Source: JARRQJ01 sp963810615
GTDB taxonomy: Bacteria > Pseudomonadota > Gammaproteobacteria > DRLM01
Length of the DNA stretch: 64,000 bases
Assembly: GCA_963810615.1 (NCBI GenBank)
Contig: CAWEOA010000007.1
Location: 372,001 to 436,000 of the forward strand
Direction of reading: 5' to 3'
Under the pieces are notes generated by a model that saw only the letters and a list, made by a program, of their open reading frames with translations, was not told where the DNA came from and searched no databases. The position numbers and the translations under genes are program-made. Shown here one piece after another: positions 16,102-25,700 of the stretch (positions are counted from its first letter, which is position 1; every line of letters begins with the position of its first letter).

Positions 16102-16988
16102 CTATGAAATTACGCAAAGCAGTGTTTCCCGTGGCGGGAATGGGTACCCGTTTTCTGCCGGCGACCAAGGCCAATCCCAAGGAGATGATGCCGGTGGTCG
16201 ACAAGCCGCTGATCCAATATGCAGCGGAAGAGGCCATCGCCGCGGGTATCACCGAGTTGATCTTCGTCACCAGCAGCAGCAAGCGCGCTATCGAAGATCA
16301 CTTCGACAAGAATTACGAGATGGAAGACAAACTAGAGCGTAACGGCAAGCAGGAACTGTTGTCGATCGTGCGTAATGTGGTGCCGGAAGGCGTGTCCTGT
16401 ATCTATATCCGTCAAGCCGAGGCCTTGGGCTTGGGGCATGCGGTGCTGTGCGCCAAGCCGGTGGTGGGCAACGAACCGTTTGCGGTGATCCTTGCGGATG
16501 ACTTGATCTACGGCGACGGCCGTTGTTGCCTGACGCAGATGCTGGAGGTGTTCACTACCCATCAGTGCAGCGTCCTGGGTGCGGAGGAGATCGACCACTC
16601 CGAGACCGACAAATACGGTATTTGCAAGATCGCTCGTCTGAACGAGCGGGAAGGCGTGCTGGAGGGCATCGTCGAAAAGCCCAAGCCGGACGAGGCGCCT
16701 TCCAACCTGGCGGTGGTGGGGCGCTATATCCTCACGCCGCGGATCTTCGACATGTTGGAAGAAACCCCTCATGGGGCGGGTGGCGAGATCCAATTGACCG
16801 ACGCCATCGCCGCCCTCCTGGCGGAAGAACGGGTGATGAGCTATCAGTTCGCCGGCAAGCGTTACGATTGTGGCGACAAACTGGGTTATCTGGAAGCTAC
16901 CGTGGAATACGCCTTGCGTCACCCGACCTTGAAGGATTCGTTCAGCACGTATCTGCAGGGCTTGCTGGGATCACGCTTTTCCCAGTAA
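16098..16988 (+). CDS. galU: UTP-glucose-1-phosphate uridylyltransferase
   Basis: 296 residues, normal for GalU. The N-terminal nucleotide-binding signature is KAVFPVAGMGTRFLPATK, followed by KEMMPVVDKPLIQY. ILADDLIYG, GIVEKPKPDEAPSN and GAGGEIQLTDAI are further family motifs that bind sugar phosphate and metal. The enzyme makes UDP-glucose from UTP and glucose 1-phosphate in the cytoplasm, supplying polysaccharide and LPS synthesis. ATG 16098 overlaps the wbpM stop by 4 bp. It is the last gene of the polysaccharide unit; palindromic repeats follow. Confidence 0.95.
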   Translation: MTMKLRKAVFPVAGMGTRFLPATKANPKEMMPVVDKPLIQYAAEEAIAAGITELIFVTSSSKRAIEDHFDKNYEMEDKLERNGKQELLSIVRNVVPEGVSCIYIRQAEALGLGHAVLCAKPVVGNEPFAVILADDLIYGDGRCCLTQMLEVFTTHQCSVLGAEEIDHSETDKYGICKIARLNEREGVLEGIVEKPKPDEAPSNLAVVGRYILTPRIFDMLEETPHGAGGEIQLTDAIAALLAEERVMSYQFAGKRYDCGDKLGYLEATVEYALRHPTLKDSFSTYLQGLLGSRFSQ

Positions 16989-17378
16989 CAGTGTGAGTCG
17001 CGCAGCACAGGGGGTATTTAGACAGCTAACCTTCGGCATAGCCGGGGGATTTAAAGCGCTTAGATCTGTGCGGCGGTCGTAGAGAGGAAGTCGACGATTC
17101 CGATTTCCCCCCTCAAGGGGAGGGTTAGGGTGGGGATGGTGTTTATTTACTACCGCCAAGCATCCCATCCCCCTCCCAATTGCCCCCTCGCTACGCACTC
17201 TCTCCCTTGAAGGGGGGGGAGAAGATTCTTTAGAGGCGCGAAAGCACGAAAACTTTTAAGTTCAGCCTTCCAAGGCGGCTTATCACCCCAGTGGCTGCGT
17301 TCCTCGCTTCGCTCTCTACGGGGAGAGATTTCTTAGTTCAACGGCGCGTTTTTTCCATGTTTCAGTTACACTTCCCCC
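16989..17378. other. Intergenic region galU-cysM with palindromic repeats
   Basis: No gene found. 17105-17220 holds inverted copies of the GC-rich family (CTCAAGGGGAGGGTTAGGG; later CTCTCCCTTGAAGGGGGG). A partial copy at 17283-17333 contains the CTCGCTTCGCTCTC sub-motif that recurs at 18763, 37465 and 46391. The remainder shows no other structure. Confidence 0.7.
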
Positions 17379-18269
17379 ATGAACTTTCCCACCATAGAAA
17401 GCTTTATCGGCAACACGCCGCTGGTGCAGCTGCAACGCCTGCCCGGGCAGACCACCAACACCGTACTGGTCAAGCTGGAAGGTAATAACCCCGCCGGTTC
17501 GGTGAAGGATAGACCGGCGCTGAACATGATACGTAGCGCCGAACAGCGGGGCGCCATTCAACCCGGCGATACCTTGATCGAGCCCACCAGCGGCAATACC
17601 GGTATCGCCCTGGCCATGGCCGCCGCCATCAAGGGTTACCGCATGGTGTTGATCATGCCCGAACACATGAGCGCGGAGCGGCGCGCGGGCATGAAGGCCT
17701 ACGGCGCGGAGATCATCCTCACGCCCAAGGACGGCGGCATGGAAGCGGCCATCGATCTCGCCCGGCGCATGGAGAGCGAAGGGGAGGGCAAGGTGCTCAA
17801 TCAATTCGCCAATCCCGACAATCCCGATGCTCATTACGCGGGGACTGGTCCGGAAATCTGGCGCGATACCGATGGCAAGATCACCCACTTCGTGAGCGCC
17901 ATGGGCACCACCGGCACCATCATGGGGACCTCACGCTTTCTCAAGGAACGCAATCCCGATATCCAGGTCGTCGGCGTCCATCCCGCGGAAGGTGCGCAGA
18001 TCCCCGGCATCCGCCGCTGGCCCGAGGAATACCTGCCCAAGATCTACGAACCGGCGCGGGTGGACCGTATCCTGGAAGTCACGCAACAGCAGGCGGAAGA
18101 CACCACGCGCCAGCTGGCTGCGCAGGAAGGTATCTTCGCCGGCATCTCGTCCGGCGGGGCGGTGCATGCGGCCTTGCGCATCTCCCATGAAGTGCGCCAT
18201 GCACTGATCGTCGCGATCATCTGTGACCGCGGGGATCGGTATTTGTCGACAGGGGTGTTTGCGGGATAA
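17379..18269 (+). CDS. cysM: Cysteine synthase B
   Basis: 296 residues, matching CysM rather than the longer CysK. The N-terminus MNFPTIESFIGNTPLVQLQR is typical. The PLP lysine is K43 in NNPAGSVKDRPA, the phosphate-binding loop is PTSGNTGIALAMAAA, and the C-terminal GIFAGISSGGAVHAA closes the PLP site. It makes cysteine from O-acetylserine with sulfide or thiosulfate in the cytoplasm. No clear ribosome-binding site is seen before ATG 17379. It is a single gene between two repeat-rich spacers, followed by about 570 bp of repeats. Confidence 0.93.
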   Translation: MNFPTIESFIGNTPLVQLQRLPGQTTNTVLVKLEGNNPAGSVKDRPALNMIRSAEQRGAIQPGDTLIEPTSGNTGIALAMAAAIKGYRMVLIMPEHMSAERRAGMKAYGAEIILTPKDGGMEAAIDLARRMESEGEGKVLNQFANPDNPDAHYAGTGPEIWRDTDGKITHFVSAMGTTGTIMGTSRFLKERNPDIQVVGVHPAEGAQIPGIRRWPEEYLPKIYEPARVDRILEVTQQQAEDTTRQLAAQEGIFAGISSGGAVHAALRISHEVRHALIVAIICDRGDRYLSTGVFAG

Positions 18270-18841
18270 GAGTGGTGGTGATGATTTGATAGGGTTGGTT
18301 CTGCAATGGCAAAGCTTATCGAAACGCCTCTCTGCTGTAGGGGGAGGGGATGTATTAACATCTAAAGGATGATTTACACCCCCTCATCCTGTCCTTCTCC
18401 CTGAGGGAGAAGGGACGTGAAATAAGCATTGACGCTGTGGTCTGATGTAGTCACGTTACATACCTCTCTCTCAGGGAGGTGAGGCGGAGGAAGAAAAGAT
18501 TCATCCCCTTAGAAAGGGCACACACTGTTTTGGCGTGCTCCGGTGAGAATAACTGGGGTGAGGTCATGTATTAACATCTAAGGGATGATTTGAACCCCCT
18601 CATCCTGTCCTTCTCCCTGGGGGAGAAGGAACGTGAAATAGGCATTGACGCCGTGGTCTGATGTAGTCACGTTACATATCCCTCTCCCTAAGGGAGAGGG
18701 ATATAGCAATTGCTTTGAAGGATGAATGGGGCTCCTCTCATCCTGTCGGCTGTGCCCCCTCGCTTCGCTCTCCCCAGAGGGAGAAGGGACGTACGAACGA
18801 GTATTGTAGGTATTTCGCGAATTTGATGGTTAAGGATGACC
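18270..18841. repeat. Repeat-filled spacer with a 112-bp direct duplication
   Basis: No gene. Several copies of the GC-rich palindrome are present (around 18337-18350, 18381-18414, 18462-18482, 18596-18632, 18680-18702, 18735-18790). Two direct copies of a longer unit, 18351-18462 and 18567-18678, are offset by 216 bp. Each starts TGTATTAACATCTAARGGAT and ends GTAGTCACGTTACATA, and they differ at only a few positions. Each unit contains one palindrome plus unrelated unique sequence, so the duplication involved flanking DNA too. The spacer is the left neighbourhood of the second DUF559 gene. Confidence 0.8.
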
Positions 18842-19219
18842 ATGAAAGAGCGTGCAAGATGCTTGCGAAAAAGACAAACTGACGCAGAGCGGCTATTGTG
18901 GTACAGGCTGCGGAGTCGCCAGCTTGCCCGATTCAAATTTCGCAGACAGCAAGTGATGGGCGCCTATATTGTCGATTTTATTTGTTTGGAACCTAAGCTC
19001 ATTATCGAACTTGATGGGGGGCAGCATAATTGGCGAATCGCTTATGATGCTGAGAGGTCTAAATATTTAAACAGGCTTGGGTTCAAGGTGTTGAGATTCT
19101 GGAATAATGATGTATTGCAAGATATCGACGCTGTATTGGAGTTCATACGGCTCGAGTTGATTAAGTCCCCTCTCCCTCCGGGAGAGGGCCAGGGTGAGGG
19201 GGGTAAATATCTACAATGA
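18842..19219 (+). CDS. DUF559 / very-short-patch-repair-like endonuclease, copy 2
   Basis: 125 residues from ATG 18842, which has AAGGA 5 bp upstream; ATG 18836 overlaps that site and is less likely. Core: KRQTDAERLLWYRLRSRQ, FKFRRQQVMGAYIVDFIC, KLIIELDGGQH and GFKVLRFWNNDV, with the same order of acidic residues and Q-H as copy 1. The sequences are clearly related but far from identical, so this is not a recent duplicate of copy 1. The C-terminal tail SPLPPGEGQGEGG is encoded by a palindromic repeat. The stop overlaps the exonuclease start by 4 bp (ATGA). Biochemical role unknown. Confidence 0.82.
   Translation: MKERARCLRKRQTDAERLLWYRLRSRQLARFKFRRQQVMGAYIVDFICLEPKLIIELDGGQHNWRIAYDAERSKYLNRLGFKVLRFWNNDVLQDIDAVLEFIRLELIKSPLPPGEGQGEGGKYLQ
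19168..19207. repeat. Palindromic repeat forming the 3' end of DUF559 copy 2
   Basis: CCCCTCTCCCTCCGGGAGAG followed by GGCCAGGGTGAGGGGGG. It lies inside the last codons of the DUF559 gene and supplies its C-terminal PPGEGQGEGG. Confidence 0.8.
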
Positions 19220-19986
19220 ACGTACTAGTCTTTGACATTGAAACCATCCCCGACGTAGACGGTGGCCGTCGTCTCTACGATCTCGATGGATTGTCCGACA
19301 AGGAAGTGGCCGACGTCATGCATCACATGCGGCGTCAGGAAACCGGTGACAGCGATTTCCTGCGTCTGCATTTGCATCGAGTGGTGGCGATCTCGGCGGT
19401 GATGCGCAGTAGCGATGCCTTGAAGGTGTGGTCCCTGGGTGAACCTGATGAACCGGAACAACAACTCATTCAACGCTTCTTCGACGGCCTGGATAAATAC
19501 GTGCCGACACTGGTGTCGTGGAACGGCAGCGGCTTCGATTTGCCGGTGTTGCACTATCGCGCGCTGTTGCACGGGGTGTCGGCGCCGCGTTATTGGGATG
19601 TGGGCGAGCATGACCGCGATTTCAAGTGGAGCAATTACCTGAGCCGTTATCACTGGCGGCATATCGATCTGATGGATGTGCTGGCCGGATTTCAACCCCG
19701 CGCCAATGCGCCTCTAGATCAGATCGCCAGCCTGTTGGGTTTTCCCGGCAAGATGGGGATGAGCGGCGCCAAGGTGTGGGACAACTATCTGGCCGGCGAC
19801 ATCGCCGGTATCCGCAATTATTGCGAGACCGATGTGCTCAATACCTATCTGGTATATCTGCGCTTCGAATTGATGCGCGGCAATCTTAGTCAGCAAGGCT
19901 ATCAGCAGGAATGCCAAAAGGTCCGCGATATGCTGGTCGCCGGGGATAAACCCCACCTGCGTGAATTTCTGGAGGCGTGGGGGTAG
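19216..19986 (+). CDS. 3'-5' exonuclease related to the PolB proofreading domain
   Basis: 256 residues, an RNase H-fold DnaQ-like exonuclease of the stand-alone PolB-exo2 type. The Exo I motif is MNVLVFDIETIPDVDGG (D-x-E). Exo II is LVSWNGSGFDLPVLHYRAL. Exo III includes YCETDVLNTYLVYLRF with the final catalytic Asp. The metal-binding D-E-D-D set is therefore complete. Such proteins are common in proteobacteria but their cellular role is poorly defined; they are presumed to trim DNA 3' ends. Translation is coupled to the DUF559 gene upstream by a 4-bp overlap, which may be accidental because the repeat, not an operon partner, provides the junction. Confidence 0.85.
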   Translation: MNVLVFDIETIPDVDGGRRLYDLDGLSDKEVADVMHHMRRQETGDSDFLRLHLHRVVAISAVMRSSDALKVWSLGEPDEPEQQLIQRFFDGLDKYVPTLVSWNGSGFDLPVLHYRALLHGVSAPRYWDVGEHDRDFKWSNYLSRYHWRHIDLMDVLAGFQPRANAPLDQIASLLGFPGKMGMSGAKVWDNYLAGDIAGIRNYCETDVLNTYLVYLRFELMRGNLSQQGYQQECQKVRDMLVAGDKPHLREFLEAWG

Positions 19987-20123
19987 TGAAGCCGCTGCAT
20001 AGGGAAGTACACATTTCTATTAGTCTGATTAATGGAGCATCGTCATTTCGAACGTTAGCGAGAAATCTTGTGCCATCAACTCAAAATATCAAAAGCTAAT
20101 CGCTAATCGCTGAGTACCAATTC

Positions 20124-21449
20124 ATGTCCCGCCGTAACCGTAAAGAATTACCCGCCGAACCCGTGCGCACCAGCATCGACTCCCTGGCGCATGACGGCCG
20201 TGGTGTGGCCCATATTGACGGCAAGGCAACCTTTGTCGAGGCCGCCTTGCCCGGGGAAGAGGTGTTGTTCGTATACCGCAAGCGCCATCGGCGCTATGAC
20301 GAAGGCGAAGCGATCGAGATCATTACGCCATCGCCGCAACGGGTGATGCCGCGTTGCCCGCATTTCACCGTGTGCGGAGGCTGCAGCCTGCAGCATGTCG
20401 CTCCCGAGGCGCAGATACATATGAAAGAGGAAATACTGCTGGAGAATCTGCGGCGCATTGGCGATGTCATGCCGGCGGAAGTCATGCCGCCCTTGACCGG
20501 ACCGCATTGGGCGTACCGGCGGCGGGCACGGCTCGGCGCCAAGTATGTAGACAAGAAGCAGGCGATGCTGGTGGGCTTCCGCGAACGGCGCAGCGCCTAC
20601 CTGGCGGATATCGGTCGCTGCGAAATATTGCATCCCGGTGTAGGCGAGCACTTGCTGGAATTACGCGTCTTGTTGAGCGGCCTGCAGGCCTATAAACACA
20701 TTCCGCAAATCGAAGTGGCGGCCGGCGATGATGTAGTCGCCTTGGTGTTTCGCCATCTCGAACCCTTATCGGATTCGGATCGCAGCGCCTTGCGAGATTT
20801 CGGCGAGCGCAAAGGTTTTTATATTTATCTGCAATCCGGCGGCCCCGACAGTGTCGTCGCCCTGTGGCCGCAAGATCCGCATCTTACATACAGCTTGCCG
20901 GACTTTGAGCTGACCCTGGAATTTCTGCCTACCGATTTCACCCAGGTCAACGGGGAGATGAATCGCCACATGGTGGCGCAAGCCATGTCCTTGCTGGACC
21001 CGGGTCCGCAGGAGCGGGTGCTGGATCTGTTCTGCGGTTTGGGGAATTTCACGCTGCCCATCGCGCGGCGCGCAGGCAGCGTGGTCGGTGTGGAAGGCGA
21101 TGCCAAGCTGGTACAGCGCGCCCGCGATAACGCCGTCCGCAACGCCATCGTCAATGCCGAATTCCACACCGCCGATCTGGCAACACCGGATGCTCCCTGG
21201 CCGTGGATGGACGGCGGTTTCGACAAGGTCCTGCTCGATCCGCCGCGCACCGGCGCCCTGGACGCGGTGCGACGCATCGGACCTTTGCACGCCTCACGCA
21301 TCGTCTACGTGTCGTGCAATCCCGCCACCTTCGCCCGCGATGCCGCGGAACTGGTGCACGAACACGGCTATCGCCTGTTGCGCGCCGGTGTCATGGACAT
21401 GTTTCCGCATACCACGCATGTGGAGTGTATGGCGCTGTTTGAGAGATAG
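20124..21449 (+). CDS. rlmD: 23S rRNA (uracil-1939-C5)-methyltransferase
   Basis: 441 residues, the expected length for RlmD (RumA). The N-terminal TRAM domain (DSLAHDGRGVAHIDGKATFV, about 17-36) is followed by the iron-sulfur cysteines CPHFTVCGGC, with a fourth in GRCEILHPG. The methyltransferase domain has LDLFCGLGNFTLP (SAM loop), DPPRTGALDAV, and YVSCNPATFARD, whose Cys is the catalytic nucleophile. It methylates U1939 of 23S rRNA. No clear ribosome-binding site precedes ATG 20124. A short hairpin (GATGCTC/GAGCATC, 21470-21486) follows the gene but has no T-run. Confidence 0.93.
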   Translation: MSRRNRKELPAEPVRTSIDSLAHDGRGVAHIDGKATFVEAALPGEEVLFVYRKRHRRYDEGEAIEIITPSPQRVMPRCPHFTVCGGCSLQHVAPEAQIHMKEEILLENLRRIGDVMPAEVMPPLTGPHWAYRRRARLGAKYVDKKQAMLVGFRERRSAYLADIGRCEILHPGVGEHLLELRVLLSGLQAYKHIPQIEVAAGDDVVALVFRHLEPLSDSDRSALRDFGERKGFYIYLQSGGPDSVVALWPQDPHLTYSLPDFELTLEFLPTDFTQVNGEMNRHMVAQAMSLLDPGPQERVLDLFCGLGNFTLPIARRAGSVVGVEGDAKLVQRARDNAVRNAIVNAEFHTADLATPDAPWPWMDGGFDKVLLDPPRTGALDAVRRIGPLHASRIVYVSCNPATFARDAAELVHEHGYRLLRAGVMDMFPHTTHVECMALFER

Positions 21450-21560
21450 GCTTGCGCCATCGCTATGTAGATGCTCAGTGAGCATCCCTTATGCATAAAT
21501 CTGAGAATATATTGAGGAATATTGTATAAGTGTTAGAAAATATAATATTTTCTTGCAACG

Positions 21561-22146
21561 TTGCGCGAGTGGAAAGAGGCGTACGGGGTAAAGATCTATG
21601 CATATTGCCTGATGACGAATCACATTCATCTGATCCTGGAGCCGCCTGAGGACGTGGCGATGCCTGGGAAGCTGATGAAACGGTCAGCGCTATGCCAACA
21701 GGCTTGAAGGACGTCGGGGAACGCTATGTGAGAGCCGCTATAAATCCGGCGTTATCCATGTGGACAATTATCTCTTGGCTTGTTGCCGCTATGTCGAGTT
21801 GAATCCTGTTCGCGCCCGCATGGGTGACAGGTCGGAAAAATATCGATGGTCGAGTTGTCGAGCTCGAATTGAGGAGCCAGGCCATGGCTGGACTGATAAT
21901 AATCCAAGCTATACGGCACTAGGAAACACCGAAGATGAACGTCGGCGGCGATATATGAGATTTGTGGAAGATGCCATACCGCCTAGTGAGTGGCAGCTGA
22001 TACGTGAAGCGCTACAACGCGGACAACTGACGGGTGACATAGGTTCTTTGAATAAATCGAGCAAATCATGGGTTGCCGGATTGAGCTACGAGGGCAGGGT
22101 AAGCCCAAGCGAGCAAAGAGCCAGACGATATGAATATAGAAAATAA
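21561..22146 (+). pseudogene. IS200-like (Y1) transposase remnant
   Basis: Frame one (21561-21684) reads LREWKEAYGVKIYAYCLMTNHIHLILEP, which contains the H-I-H (HUH) metal motif. It then shifts by one base near 21680-21685 into the frame QRYANRLEGRRGTLCESRYK, followed by NYLLACCRYVELNPVRARMG, where the Y of RYVELNPV is the catalytic tyrosine. Both active-site elements are present but in different frames, and about 60 N-terminal residues are missing because upstream DNA shows no homology. It cannot encode an active enzyme. Its type differs from the two RAYT families at 28-34 kb. It marks the left side of the accessory island. Confidence 0.85.
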
Positions 22147-22751
22147 ATCTGCTCCCTTTTCCTCCCAATCTGTACCTAATCTGTAATGGGGCTTGTGAGA
22201 TAATTCAGGCCATGCCTGATTTATTGATCCAGGTGTCTGTTGCGCCGACTTGTCAAAAGGCCATGATCTAAAAAAATAATTATATAAGCATCTGCATGTG
22301 ATAACGCAGTGGAGGGTTCTTACGATTTGCCACGAGGGGGCAGTCAGAAACGATAACTAAATAGATAACGATATTTCTCATTCTAACGAAGTGGTTGTTG
22401 GTGAACAGTGCCGATTTGTACAAAGGCCATTGGAGGTGGTGTGTTGCTCTTGGGGCAGCGGGTCCCGGCGTGGATCGGGACACAGACGTGGCCATGGATT
22501 CAATTCGCCATCTGACCAGCAGGAACTAGGCATTAAGGATTGACCGGTTTAAGAAAGATATTGAAGGGATGCCCGACCAAAGAATAATGCTCGGAAGGGG
22601 CGGGCGGCAGGCAGGGATAAAGGAGAAGGTCAATGGTTAACCGTGGTCTGTCCCTATTGTCCCTATTGGTCTGTATGGTCTGTCCCTATTATGAAATTTA
22701 GTTGTCTAGGCCAGCAGACTCATTCTAACTTTAGTGATTGGAGGAGGGGAT
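22147..22751. other. Intergenic region upstream of the Rhs gene
   Basis: No gene found; open frames are short and unsupported. Towards the right end TGGTCTGTCCCTATT occurs twice exactly (22644-22658 and 22676-22690), with a partial copy between. Related motifs in inverted orientation lie beyond the Rhs unit at 28299-28338. The Rhs promoter must lie here, but no clear -35/-10 pair was identified. Confidence 0.6.
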
Positions 22752-25700
22752 ATGAATTTTTGTCGTGTACGGCAAGTGACGATTTTCATCCTTGAGCTGC
22801 TAATCGCGATTTTCTCTTTTTTATCAAGTGAAATAAAGGTAAGGATGTTGGGGTTTCGTTCCCCGCTCCTGGTCACACGTCTGCCGCGTTTAGTCGCTAG
22901 AAATGTAATTTTGGCTATTATCACTATAGTTGAAGTGATACCTCTGCTTGCGGGGGCCGATGTATCTCCTGTCCAGAGTCCATGGGTGGGTCAGGCGGCG
23001 AACACTCAGACTTCGGCTCTGGTTTGCAGTGCTGAGACTGATCTTCAAGGTGCTGCTGGGGATCTTGCCCAGAAGGTTTCCTCGAATTTTAGTGATTCAT
23101 ATTTACATACGATATGGACTGTTAACGCGGACGTATGTACGACTCCGAATGATTGGAGTACTTTCCCCATTATCCCTACCGGTTATATTAACACTGTAAA
23201 TGGTACACCTTGCGGTGTAGACCTTCGAACAAATGATGGTAGCTCCGCTTTACGAATGGCATCATGCAATTTCACGTACAATCAGACGGAAATCTTGCTT
23301 TCTAATGGAAATACAATAGTTAACGCAAATACAACCAGAGATGACTATTTTTTTCAGGTGCTTCGCTGTCCTCAGGGTTATTCGATAGCAAACATTGCAG
23401 GAGCTAACGCGAATCCGACCTGTGTAGGGCAAGATTATTATTTCTTAGTAGATACAAACGATCTTTCGTTAAATAACGGTCAATCGTGCCCCGCAATTGA
23501 GAATCCTATTAATCCAGCCAATGGGAATAAATTTACTGATGAGGTCGATTATTCTTCTTGGAGTGATCGCTTAAGATTTCAGCGGTTTCACAATAGCCAA
23601 ACATCGGTTTCTAGTTCATTGGGTACAGGCTGGCGACATAGTTATAATGCATCGATATCACTAACGTCTATAGCTGCTTTACCAAATACGCTACCTATAA
23701 ATTGGAGTGTCAGTTCTGCCTATGCGACTGCAGATCAAGCTTGTATTCAGGGCTGGAATGACATTAGGCAGTCTATCCCAGGAAACTGGGTTGATAGTGC
23801 CACTGCAACTTATTTGCCTGAAAATCTTTGTCGGATTTCTTATGGTGATGGAAAGATTTGGAAGATACTCCCAATATATACTAATACCGGTTCCCTGATA
23901 ACTATTGTCAATGTCGTGCGCCCAGATGGTAGATTAGTCCAATTCACCAATCAGGGCGGATCATGGGTCAATGAGTCCAGCGGCGGCGACAGTTTGGTAG
24001 AGCTAACCGATGGCAGCGGTGTCACCACCGGCTGGCAATACACGACAGCGGACAATATCGTAGAAACCTACGACGCCGTAGGCAAGCTCACCGCCATCAC
24101 CAATCACGCTGATCTCAATCAGACCTTGAGCTACGATGGTTCGGGCAATCTTAGAACCGTGTCCGATCATTTTGGCCGGACGTTGACGTTTGCGTACGAC
24201 ACTCAGAATCATCTCAGCACTATGACCGACCCGGCGGGTGGAACATACACCTACAGCTATGACGCCAACGATAACCTGGCATCGGTCAGTTATCCAGATG
24301 GTAAGATGCGGACCTACGTCTACAATGAGCCTGCCAACACTTTGGGGGCAGATCTTCCTCATTCCATTACTGGAATCATTGATGAAAACAACAATCGTTT
24401 TGCTGTCTATGGCTACGATGCACAAGGACGTGCAATATCCACCGAGCACGCCGGCGGTGCGCAGCAGGCTACGTTAGCCTATAATACCGATGGTAGCACG
24501 ACGGTAACAGATGCTCTCGGCACGGTGCGCACTTATGCCTTTCAAACAATAAACGGTATAAACAAGAATACCGGTATCTCCCAACCTTGCGCCATGTGCG
24601 GCGGGTCGGCGGCGCAAAACATCACGTACGATACTAACGGTAATATCGCCTCGAAGACAGATTTTAACGGTGTAGTGACCACCTACGGTTACGACCTGAT
24701 CCGCAACCTCGAAACCAGTCGGACCGAGGCATCCGGCACGCCGCAGGCGCGTACCATCACCACCCAGTGGCATCCTAAATTCCGCTTTCCAACCTTGATC
24801 ACCGAGCCGGGCAAGACCACGGCCTATACCTATGACAATACTACCGGTCTGCTGTTGAAGAAGACGATTACCGACACCATGCTCAATATCAGCCGCTCCT
24901 GGGGCTACACCTATAATGCGCAGAATTTGCTAGAGAGTGTCGATGGTCCACGCACAGATGTCAATGACGTGACGGCCTACGCCTACGACGCCCAGGGCAA
25001 TGTCACGACTATCACCAATGCGCTGGGTCAAATAACCCAGATTACCGGCTACGATGCCAACGGCCACCCTTTGACCATCGTCGATCCCAACGGTCTTACG
25101 ACGACCTTGACCTATGCGCCGCGCGGCTGGCTGACCAGCCGCGCGGTGAGCGACGGTACGAGCACGGAAACCACGACCTACGACTACGACGGCGTGGGGC
25201 AATTGACCAAGGTCACCCTGCCGGACAACAGCTACATCAGCTACATCTACGACGCCGCCCATCGCCTCACCGGCATCGCCGACAGCCTCGGCAACCACGT
25301 CAGCTACACCCTCGATGCCATGGGCAACCGTACCGCGGAGAATATCTACGACACCAGCAACACCCTGACCCAGACCCGTTCCCACGTCTACAATGCCTTA
25401 AACCGCCTAGCGCAGGACATCGGCGCCCAAAATCAGACCACTGACTACAGCTATGACAATAACGGCAATCTCACTAGCACCAGCGATCCGCTGGGCCATA
25501 CCACGGCGAATAGTTATGATGCCCTCAATCGCCTGGTGCAAGTCACCGACCCCAATAGTGGTATTACTCATTACGGTTACGACGACCACGATCATGTAAC
25601 CTTCGTCACCGACCCACGCAACGTACAGACTAATTACAGTTATGATGCCCTGGATGACCTTGGCCAACAGGTGAGTCCCGATACCGGGACCACCACCTAT

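Noticed and set aside
22706..22924. Minus-strand open frame at the Rhs start
   Set aside because: Antisense to the ribosome-binding site and signal region of the Rhs gene, with no independent support.
24003..25667. Several minus-strand open frames opposite the YD repeats
   Set aside because: Repetitive valine/glycine-rich shadows of the periodic YD coding sequence.
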